Positions 36,440 to 46,550 of a stretch of DNA of 64,000 bases are shown one piece after another; the first letter of the stretch is position 1; each line of letters begins with the position of its first letter. This DNA comes from Paulownia fortunei (taxonomy: Eukaryota; Streptophyta; Magnoliopsida; Lamiales; Paulowniaceae), in assembly GCA_019321725.1 (NCBI GenBank), contig CM033108.1, forward strand, positions 13,906,060 to 13,970,059. Reading direction: 5' to 3'. The notes beneath the pieces are model-generated. The model had not been told where the DNA came from and ran no database searches. It was given only the letters and a program-made list of their open reading frames with translations. The position numbers were made by a program, and so were the translations under genes.

Positions 36440-36700
36440 ATGATGTCAAAACCATCACATAGCCAGACGACAAGCACGCGTTGCGTACCAAAGTATGTGC
36501 CTCGCGTACACGCATCATGGGCTCAACCCCTCCTACCGTTGTATGCAATCCTTGCACACAACCCTTTGCTTGGATTAGCCGCCAAGCGTGGACAGACAGG
36601 CATGCAATGTGTAAGAGCAAAAGCTCACGTGCACATGCTCAGCGAGCTGGCAATGCCCAGCCCACCCAAGCGACATCCCTCCACGGCTGGTGGTAGTTGA
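36440..36700. other. GC-rich island of unknown origin in the copia C2 leader
   Basis: This stretch is clearly richer in G and C than its surroundings, with many CG and GCGT/CGTG steps. Three overlapping open frames (86 and 71 residues on plus, 73 on minus) are what high GC content produces by chance. No family is recognised in any of them. I see no counterpart in copy C1. Confidence 0.4.
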
Positions 36701-36799
36701 TTAATGTGTCTGTCATTTTGAGATTTAACAATTAAATACTAAACATAAATCCAAAAGCAAACTTATCAAAAATACAAAACTGTTGCTCTGAGCGAAATT

Positions 36800-38820
36800 T
36801 AAAAATTAATTAGAAATAAACACATTCAACAACAATTACTACATTACCTTGAGTTAGAAGTGATTCTAACGATCGCATGTTTTTGATAGTCTTACAAAAA
36901 TAATGTAAATAAAGTTTTAAATTTTACCTTTCGTGCACTCATTTGTTATAAGGTGCGTAGCAATTAATTATTATGAATCACTTAATGAAATAGTTTGCAA
37001 AAGATACAATTGTCTCCCTTTTAAAAAATGTCCATATGTTTAGATAAGAACACGGAATTAAAACCCCGCTAGTGATATTAATTCCGTTACTAATCCAATT
37101 TTGAGTACTTTTGTGAGTATTATTTCTTAATCCAACTTGTGGAGTTAAGAATTCAATACATACATAATCAAAGAAGATACTTTGTTTATGTTGGAAGAGG
37201 TTTTGGGAGAGAAAGGAGAGTGAAGTGAGAAAAATAATTTTTCTCTTATTTTTCTATGTAGTGGTCAAAAATTAGGATGAATTAATTCCCTCAAATTTTT
37301 GGCCACTTTAAGTTTTATGGGTGACTGAAAATTATCCCTTAATTTTCATCCTTTTCGCATATTTCTCATGTATTGAAATTTGGATGTTTGGTAGAGTCAA
37401 ACTTTCCAAAAATAACCAACTCAATCAACTCCTATTCTTAAATGTATGTGCCCAATTTTGTGGACTTCTACAAGCCACAATATCGGCCCTCTCTCTCTCT
37501 CTCTCTCTTCTTGATTGTATTAGATTTTTCCAATACAATCATGGTATATATCTTATATCATTCAATATTTTCGTAAGATAATTAATAAATAAGAAAATTA
37601 TATTATCTTATTATATTTTCTATTCCAATAATTCATGTGGAAGCCACTTTGATTTTGGGTTTAGACTTTTACAAAGTCCATTAATGAATTCAATTAATTA
37701 AATTTACCAAACTCAATTAATTAATCTAATTAATTAATTATTGCATACTAATTGGGCTTCATAATCTTATTAGGTCCAATAAAATAATCTCCAATTGGGC
37801 TTCATAATCTTATTAGGTCCAATTAAATAATCTCATTACTTAATTGAATAATTATTTCAACGTATTGAATTAATTTAAGCCCCCAAATAAATTAATCTTC
37901 ATTAATTAATTAAATCAACTACTTTGATTAATTCTTAGATCAGAAATGTTTCATTCCAATTTGTGTGGGACCATTTAGGTTCACAACTAAATTAGCAGTG
38001 AGCTTGCAATGTTTGCAACTTATGAATATTAGTTATTCTGATGAATTAATTCAATTAATTAATTCACTTTGAATCAACTCTTTAATTTCAAGAACCTCAT
38101 AAACCATGAAAAACACCTAATAAGTGTATCATGATTCCTAATCTCAGGTGAAATAGCGAGCAAACATATTCCAATTACAAGTATCATACATGTAAGTTCC
38201 CTCCATCATCTAATCTTCCGATTGAGTCTAAGGTATGAATTATAAGTTAAAATCCTAATAACTCAATAACTATGATCACATTGCAAGTTCCAATGACACA
38301 TGATGATGGAAGGTCTTAGAGTTATGAACTATGAAAATATAAGAAATTCACTTATTCTAAACAAGTGATGAATACTATGTTGGCCACTTATTAAGATCCA
38401 TGCACGCTAGTGCAACATCCAACATATCCCTTTTATGATAGTTAAGGAATCCAAAGACATATTAAAATGAGGCAGGGCATACATAGGGCAACTATAATTT
38501 CTCAAGTTCAAGGACTAATTGTATACTATCATAATATGTAGATTCGTATTTCGACAGACAACATCTCTAATTAAGAACCTCCAGCCGGCTTGTTTAGTGT
38601 ATTTATTCTTTAACAAGCACCTGCATACATGCACTAGTGTAAGCTTATAGAATGAGATATTCTTCTCAATCGAGCATCCATCATATGCATAGGTTTTATT
38701 GGGCTATTTGATATCCCGTTTTAAAAATTCCTCGACCCCAAACTAGTTTGAAACTAGTGCCATAAAGGCATGTTCCATGATCGCCATCATATGCGCGACT
38801 ATGTTCCATGATCGTCATCA
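36800..38820 (-). repeat. Copia family C LTR (probable 5' LTR of C2)
   Basis: The part at 37,900-38,820 matches 8,600-9,080 and 59,150-60,060 on the same strand and 16,360-17,500 inverted. It lies just upstream (minus strand) of the C2 leader. A sequence near 36,780 (minus CGCTCAGAGC) could be a worn primer site. A (CT)n run occurs at 37,488-37,508 and a 43-base tandem duplication at 37,751-37,836. Repeated TTAATTAATT blocks occur throughout. Confidence 0.55.
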
Positions 38821-39440
38821 GGCTTACACCTCATGATAAAGTCTAGAGTCCCAAAAGGTACAAGAAATAATATAGGCTCACACAATGACGAAGTAGGGAC
38901 CCATTCAGTCACTTTTCCATAGGAAGTTGTCTCAAAGCACATGTAGTATGAATACATGTTATGATGGAGCTCCCACTCAATTTTGACATGTCACACTCTA
39001 AACATCATATGAACCTAAGTGCAGTTGCTTTCCAAGCGCCTGAACTCCACACTAATAGAAGTCACTTTTCAAAATATCTTCTTGTAGTTCGCACGTTTGG
39101 CTATGAACAGACTTATTATGAAGTTTGAACATACTTCTTCATAATCGATCAACTCTGATCTCATCTTAGCCTCTAATCTAAGGTGACTCTTAGTTATACA
39201 TATTAACCTTCCTCGTTGCTCAAAGCATAAAGGCTATTATTCGCAAACCTCAATTATGCGATACAATCTTTAAGTCTCATCCTACTCACTATCACAACGC
39301 TAGAGTGATTTCCCATGTGAGAGGGTCAATCAAAGCCTGGTGACAACTAACAAATCCAGTACCAAACTCATAATGAAAATATAAATATAACTCATTAATC
39401 ACAACATGTTCTCACTGATAAGTTGGTTTTATACCAACAA
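38820..39440. other. Unassigned repeat-like sequence
   Basis: No frame. The minus strand starts TGTTGGTATAAAACC at 39,440, a common copia LTR start, so it may be part of another LTR; no partner was found in the window. Confidence 0.35.
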
Positions 39441-41330
39441 TTCATATACCTATTTATTAACATTTGGTTTGTTGTCAAGTGTTTTTATTACTTTTTATGC
39501 ATTTATTTTGAAATCTTGTAGGTAATGACAATAAAAGAAGAAAATGGAAAGAAACCAAAAACTTGGTTGAAATGTTGAAGAATCTGAATTGTGGTGCTAT
39601 TGAAGGCAGTGTTGGTATTTCAATCATAACTCTCGGCCCTACTTTCATATTAACTTTATTCTTAATCTATTGGAAAGCCAAGAAATAGATTTACAACTTT
39701 TATGTTTATCAATAAGTTCAATTCATTCGATTTCAATGAGAAATATTGAGTTTAATAGTTAGTATTGGACTAAAACTTTCTAGAATGACATATCTTGGTA
39801 TTTTAGGCATAACTCTCTCCACAAATATCACATTGAGTTTATTCAAGAGGCTATAAAAATCCAAGACATATATCTACAATTTATTAGAATATACCGAAAG
39901 CTAATTTAGAGCAGAAAAGAGCTAACAAATAGCTTTCAAAATGAATGATCAGACAACACGGCGCCAGATGACAGATTATTTGGAGCTGCAACACCCAACA
40001 TCAGAGCCACAGTGCTAGAGGATAGAATTTTTGGTGCCACGGTACCCAAAATTAGAGTTGCGGTGCTAGAGGACAGAATGTTTAGCGTCGCGGCACCTAA
40101 ATTCAGAGCCGCGACCCCAATTTGCGGAAAAGTTAAAACTCAATTTTTAAATTTGATTTTGGGACTTCTTTTTGGAGGACTTTAAAGACAACATTAGTGG
40201 GTTCTTTTGGCCTAAAAACATTGAGGAAAAAGAGAGGACAAAGGGGAAAAACCAAGAAAAATGGAAAATTTTCATATTTCTTTGGGACAAAAGCCAAGGA
40301 AGGTTGAAGGATTTCAGAGTTTTTTTTTTAAGACTCTTCGGAAAAGAATCATTGAGGAGAAATTTAAAATGGGAAGATCAACATCAACCAAAAGGGAGAG
40401 ACGTTCTTGGAGACAAAAGCTACTCATTTTTCTGGAACAGAAACAATGCATTTTTGGGAGACAATGAGTCATTCTTGGAGAAAAATGAGAGCTTCAACAA
40501 TTCTTTCCACTTCACAAATTGGTGAACAATTTCCATGTTCTTTCATATTTATTTCTTGAAGTTGTATTCATCCACGATGAACTAAACTTTTCTTTTCTAA
40601 AGGATGATGTAACCTTATTTGATTCTATAATTTGAATTCCAAATAATATTTGTTCAAGTTATTCATTTTGTTTGTGTTATCTTGTTTAGAATTTCATCTT
40701 GATTATTTGGCCACTAATTGAGATTATTTGATGTGTGAGATTCGGCTCTCGAGAGATGGAATATTATACATGATCATAGGGATAACACAACCTAGGAATT
40801 ATAGAGTTGAAAAGCTTATGAAACCTTTGAAGTTTTGAAGAAGAATTCATTGAACTTTTGTAAAGTTTTATTCTTGAATTTTTATATAGATATTGAAATT
40901 CATGTTAGAACTTATAGTCAATTCGGCACTCAAGAGAGGAAATTGATGAGCTTTGGAATTCTTAACTTGCGTGTGTTGATAACTTGGATTGGTATATTTT
41001 GGAAGGAAGAACATAGGTGAAAATTAGGTGAACCATTCCTCTAGAATATCGTACTCATAAGGTGTTTGTTATATTGCTTCTAAGAACTCCACTCTTATTT
41101 TTGCATTTTTTATCTTACTTTACTTTCTTTACAAATCAGCACTCGATTTTCTAGATAAAATTATGATTATTTGAACTACGGTACTTAATGCAATTTTTTA
41201 TTACAATCCCTGTAGATACGATACGATACTCGCCATTGTATTAAAACTTGACACCGTACACTTGTAGTTTGCATAATTCCCACAAACACTCACCGACCAC
41301 AAAAAAATTCAAGTTCTACATAATCCTATA
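39440..41330 (+). mobile_element. Non-coding Ty3 (Tat/Athila-like) retroelement fragment
   Basis: The right end reads CCCTGTAGATACGATACGATA near 41,205 (partly quoted), a phrase typical of the end of Tat/Athila LTRs, and a degenerate triplicate repeat lies at 39,967-40,116. A 117-residue frame at 40,172-40,525 is rich in K, F and N. It has no domain I recognise, and I do not regard it as a gene. No primer site was found beyond the right end, so the assignment is tentative. Confidence 0.4.
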
Positions 41331-41339
41331 CCACTCACA

Positions 41340-43440
41340 TGCCTTTGGAGTATATTTCTATATAAAGGCAAGAGATAAGCAATCAAACCGCTCGTAGAAA
41401 TATGCCTGAGAATAATTTAATTATGCGCAATACTCTCTTAAGTGAAGGGATGACTGGTATAAGTATGTTTAGTCCTCCAACAATACTCGGCGCCTAAAGC
41501 ATACTTCATCAAAGTGGCTTTATTATCACAAATACAACAATAGCCTCACAAATGTGCGCACAATGCGCATTTTTTCAAAATACCATATTGCCTCCAATAA
41601 ATCTCGGACCACTATATTAAGATATTTAAGTATCCAATTGACAGCATCACATTATTTGCGTTAATGATCACTTTGATATCCACTCACCAATAATCTAATT
41701 ATCAAGCATAATACTAGTTGAGTACACACTAGTGCACATCAAACCTTCCACAACGCTTACATAATACTAGCTAGCATTTCTTTTCTTCTACCATCTTAAG
41801 GCATTTTAATCTAACTAAGAACATAATCTTTGACCATGAAGTGTCAATAGGATTGGTGAGATGCACACAAAAACTTGGTATCATAATACTAAGTATACAT
41901 CTACTTTTCTTATGTCCATTCAAATATAAAGGACAACCACTACTAAGTGGAGACACCTTCATATCCTTTCTAGCCATCACATTATTGCCTAAATACGTGT
42001 GAATTAAATTCTCTTATTTATGTTGATATATATTCAGTTATCTTACTTGACCATCGTAAGCCTACCAGAGTGATAGCTCGATGAAATCGATAGCACCACT
42101 ATTTGGACGATAATTCAAGTTACAAATGGAGCATCTTGATCAGTAATCTTTGCGCTCTTTCCCCACTTCTTGAATTCATTGGGCGATCTACATAGATCTC
42201 ATCATCCACTTCTCATTTTTATATATCAACCTCAATCATCCGGGACAAACCTAGACAAAAGTGATAATAACTAATAACATCTTGGTGAATTGAGACAATC
42301 TCACCACTTAGGGAGAACATCTCAAAAAATTTATGCTCCACAATTAGGCAATAAACATTTTGTCATTGGTTAAGCTATACAAATGTTAATCAACCTATTT
42401 ACTTTGCACTTGACCTTTAGAAACCACATGTTTTTAATGGTCTTATTTAATAGTTTTTAACAAAGATCAACCAACTTTAGACTTTGTTCTTAGTTATTAG
42501 GCTCATCTTTTCCTTCATAGCAATTATTCCCTTAAAGCATCAAGTGAAGTTAAAAGTTTAAGTTGACTCATCAACATCCACAAAAGTAGTCATAAAGGAT
42601 ACCCACTTAATCTCATATAAACAATAGGGAACAACTCATGTGCACTCCTTCTTACTTGTGGATTATAAGAGTTATTTTCAAGTGAGCCACTCCCACTGAC
42701 TTAGGGTCGTTCCCATTATCCCAATGATTGTTTGATGAGTTTTAAAAAACACCATCCTCGGTAGAAAATTGAGCGCCTCTTCGAGGATCTTGCAACTCAT
42801 ATACTACAAGATTTCATTTAACTTCTCATATGCTCGTAAATCCCATTGTGAAAATCTACACTGTGCGACTTAATTTTTATAATTTCTCCATCAAGGTGTT
42901 CATCACTTTTGAGAACATAGCTCCTTGAACTTAAATAGACATAAACCCACTATTTTGGGCTTGTTGCCACTTCACAACTCATTGAAGGTTAGAGAATTCA
43001 CTTAGAGACACAATTTTTATTATGTAGGCTGCAATCAAGATTGCATCACCCTAATTGAGATACAAATCAATTTGCACCATCATATCAATCGAGTTATTTT
43101 GAAGTGTTTGATTCATCACTCTTCTCAAGCTCATTTAGTTGTGAAATGTTTAGAATCATCCTTCAAATTGTAATTTCATTTTCCCTACAAGTGTCCAAAC
43201 TATTTAGACATATTATTCTTGCTTCCTTTTAGTACATCGAACCTCAATGTTCATACTCCTTGTGGTTCTCTACCTTTGTCAAGAATCGCTCTAAACAATT
43301 TGGTACTTCTGACTAGTAAGAGTTTGAGTGTACTAGCTTATAGCGCGAATAACAAAGAAAGAAAAATAGAATGCACTATTCAGTGCCTCGCACCCGTAAG
43401 TCTGCACTCATTTTAGGGAACTAGCTCTAGAGGATAAATA
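41340..43440. other. No recognisable gene
   Basis: AT-rich sequence with only short chance frames (for example 69 residues at 41,771-41,980 on minus). I recognise no domain, LTR end or repeat partner. It may be decayed retroelement leader. Confidence 0.4.
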
Positions 43441-44740
43441 ACCCTCTTTCTTTCTTCCAGCAGGCTTTTCCAGCGGATTGGAGTAAACAACAAAATAAGG
43501 ATAAAGTGCATGTTCAAATATTTCATAATTTATTTTAGAGTTCCATCCCAAAATATGGCTAGGATAAGGGCAAACCTTAGCTTTTTATTTTTGAAACATA
43601 AGAGAAAATCATATTATCTAATGATATTTTTTTTTTGGTAAAGGGAGACTTTGTAGATCTAATACATGTATCTACAACATCATTAAGCAAAAAATTGTTC
43701 AAAAAGGGGTGGACCATTATCAAATTAAGCTGGCTCCATATAGACGGATGCTCCTAATTTTGCCAACAGGTTTGCCAACTATTGAGCTCCCTATAGCAGA
43801 AGCCAATCATCAATAGAGTGGAAGCTCATTTTTTAGGCATGTTTCAAGTTGAAAATGTTAAATATGATGAATGTGTTAATATATATATAATTCGAGGTAC
43901 TAAGTATCAAATTTGACTTTAGAAGGTGCAAAATATGGAATTGATATGTAATTTAAGGGTGTAGAGTGCTAATTATCCAAAATATGGGTGAAAATCAACA
44001 TTATGATACTATTTTCTCCATACCTCTTCTCATGGAGTCACTATGTTGAGATTTTTTGGCTAGAAAATGCATTAGGGTGAAAAATGCCATATTTAATGAT
44101 TTTGATAGTGTGAAGTAGCATTTTTTCCCCTTCTAGGAGTGAAAGCGTCCTAAATGACTTGTTTTTTTAGTACAAAATGCATTTTATTTGATATTATGTC
44201 TATGTATTTACTTACGTACACAAATATGAATGTCATTATGTCTAAGTACAAATTTATACATTATTTAAACCACTTCAAAAAAAAAATTAATAATAATAAA
44301 CTTTAACTATACTTGGATTCATTTTCACCTTCATTTTCATTTTGCGAAAATTCTTTTTAAGAGTATTTTGAAAAGGTCCTTTTCGAATAATGTGTGAAAA
44401 TGAATATGAACTTTTGGTGATTTGTAAAACTTAGTTAATTGAGTTGATATGTTTGATTCAATAATTTGTTTTTCAAGAAACATATTCAATTTTTTTATAT
44501 ATAAATATGAAGTAAAAAATATTTTTAAAAATGACATGTATGCCATTGAAAAATAATTAAAAATTAGGAAGTAAAAGTAATAGTTTTTCTAAAAAAAATT
44601 CAAAAAATAAGCAAAATTAACATATCTTCGAATAGAAATTACCAAAATAATATTTTGCAAAAAATGAAACCAAAGGAGAAGAAATTCAGAAATTTCCTGA
44701 GGATTGAGGCTTAAAATGAATTTATGTAATAATTAAAGAA
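43440..44740. other. No recognisable gene
   Basis: Strongly AT-rich spacer between the retrotransposon-rich half and the CCT3 region. Only short chance frames are present. Confidence 0.45.
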
Positions 44741-44747
44741 AGAGAAA

Positions 44748-45336
44748 TATTAGGTGTACAAACAAAGTCCCGCATTGGTTAGAAATGGAGATGGTCATGG
44801 GTTTATAAGTGTGGACAATATCTCTATTGGTATGAGGCCTTTTTGGGTGAAAGCGAAGAACAAAGCCATGAGAGCTTAGGTCCAAAGTGGACAATATCAT
44901 ACAAATATGGAAATAAGTGGTGTCAGCGGACTCTCAACAAGTGGTATCAAAGCCATACTCCAAACTTAGCTATGTGGAGGAAAATTCTCGATGCCGAACA
45001 AAGATTGAGATCATGGTTGGGCAAGGCTCTCGAGGTAGATTCGATGGAGCAAGATCCTTCCCTTCGGTGCCGAACAAAGATGGTGAGCCTATGCGAACAA
45101 TGAGATCTTGTTGGGCAAGGCTCTCGAGGTAGGTTCGATGGAGCAAGATCCTTCCATGTGGCTTCACGTAAGATATGCGTTCCAACATGATGAAGATGAG
45201 TGAGGAAGATGAACCATGGATCGAATTGTCATTTGAGGGAAGATTCGATGGTCCTTTATTCGAGGGGAGGATTATTAGGTGTACAAATAAAATCCCACAT
45301 TAGTTAGAAATGAGGATAGTCATGGGTTATAAGTGT
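44748..45336 (+). mobile_element. TRIM-like mini LTR retrotransposon upstream of CCT3
   Basis: A 192-base LTR (44,748-44,939) starts TATTAGGTGTACAAA and ends CTCTCAACA. It is followed by a primer site TGGTATCAAAGCC (44,942-44,954), about 310 non-coding bases, a polypurine tract GAGGGGAGGA (45,262-45,271) and the start of a second LTR (45,273) that is cut at about 45,336. This is the layout of a terminal-repeat retrotransposon in miniature: LTR under 250 bases, no coding region. The frames at 44,843-45,188 are chance readings through it. Confidence 0.8.
44942..44954 (+). other. Primer-binding site of the TRIM-like element
   Basis: TGGTATCAAAGCC, one base from the tRNA-Met type site TGGTATCAGAGCC, two bases after the LTR end. 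Confidence 0.75.
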
Positions 45337-46148
45337 AGATTTTGAAGGCAGTGACTGTCTCCCATTCACGAAGAATGAAGCCTGTTTATAGAGGCTCAAT
45401 TTAACCTTAACCCACTAAACATATATCTATTTGCTAAGAGAGTTGTTACTTGTGCAAATGCACTTTTACAAATTGCTATTTCACCGATAGAGTTGCTTTT
45501 CTTATTTTTGCGTTTCTTAGTTCTATTAATCTGTTGGAAGTTATCATTTACTTCCAAAGCTATTTGCGCTTATTTCACGATTCTTACTTCATGTTCTTTG
45601 GCCTTCTGTTGCCACTCTTGCTTGTTGTTGCTTCACACACATTGGTTAGAAGTGATGATAGTCATGGGTTTATAAGTGTAAACAATATCTCCATTGGTAT
45701 GAGAACTTTTGGGTGAACTCTAAAAGCAAAATCATGAGAATTTAGGTTCAAGGTAGACAATATCATACTAATGTGGAGATAAACGGTGTCAGTAATCTCC
45801 CAACAAGAAAGGCAAAATGGAAAACACTGATAGATTTCGAAGGCAGTGACCGTCTCCCATTTTTTAAGAATGATTTGTTTTTATACAAGCTCAATTTATA
45901 ATTATCTAACCTTAACCAACTAAACGTATATCTATTTGCTAAGAGAGTTGTTACTTGTGCAAATGCACTTTTACGTATTGCTATTTCACCACTAGAGTTG
46001 CTTTTCTTCTTTTCGCGTCTCTTGGTTCTATTTATCTGTTGGAAGTCATCATTTACTTCCAAAGGTGATTGCGCTTATTTCTCGATTCTTACTTCCTGTT
46101 CTTTTTGACCTTCTGCTGTCACTCTTGCTTCTTGTTGCTTCACACACA
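45296..46148 (+). repeat. Tandem duplication of LTR tail plus CCT3 promoter region
   Basis: Copy 1 (45,296-45,637) and copy 2 (45,638-46,148) both begin CACATTRGTTAGAA and end at TTGCTTCACACACA. The promoter-proximal part (45,337-45,641 and 45,832-46,148) is the same in order and differs at scattered positions. Copy 1 lacks about 165 bases (rest of the LTR plus a short spacer) that copy 2 retains at 45,680-45,830. The junction lies in a CACACA/CACATT microhomology. Confidence 0.82.
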
Positions 46149-46307
46149 TATACATATATATATATATACACACACTACAAAAACCCTTGTTCCAGTTCCA
46201 GGGTTTTCCAGTGAAGCACCTATTCTCTATTGCCTCTTTGAATCCATCTCCACTTTGCTGTCGTCTTATTGATCTTGTGAATCTTGTAATTTCAAATCGA
46301 AAGCGAG
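46149..46307 (+). promoter_or_regulatory. Presumed core promoter and 5' UTR of CCT3
   Basis: Between the duplicated block and the start codon are an AT/AC microsatellite (46,147-46,175) and AAACCCT (46,181-46,187). The latter is the telo-box motif found near the transcription start of many plant growth and translation genes. The transcription start is not determinable from sequence alone. Confidence 0.45.
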
Positions 46308-46496
46308 ATGCACGCCCCAGTCCTCGTCCTCAGTAAGTCTTCCTTTTCACTTCTTCCTCTTCGTTTCATTTTCACTGATTTCTGTTAATGTGTTTATACC
46401 AATCGTTTAAGAAACTACCGCCGCAATTTCTTACATTTCAGCGCCTCCAATGGATCCATAGTACATTTCAGTTGTTTTTGATTGCATGTGTGTGTG

Positions 46497-46550
<54 letters not shown>

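Noticed and set aside
36399..36700. Three overlapping frames in the GC-rich island as genes
   Set aside because: Frames on both strands arise from raised GC content; no family is recognised and there is no start or splice context.
40172..40525. 117-residue open frame as a possible gene
   Set aside because: Low-complexity K/F/N-rich product, no domain, an overlapping second frame, and a setting in non-coding retroelement sequence.
43620..43810. Poly(T) start followed by phrases suggestive of a LINE tail
   Set aside because: No reverse transcriptase or RNase H motif could be read on either strand and no target duplication was found.
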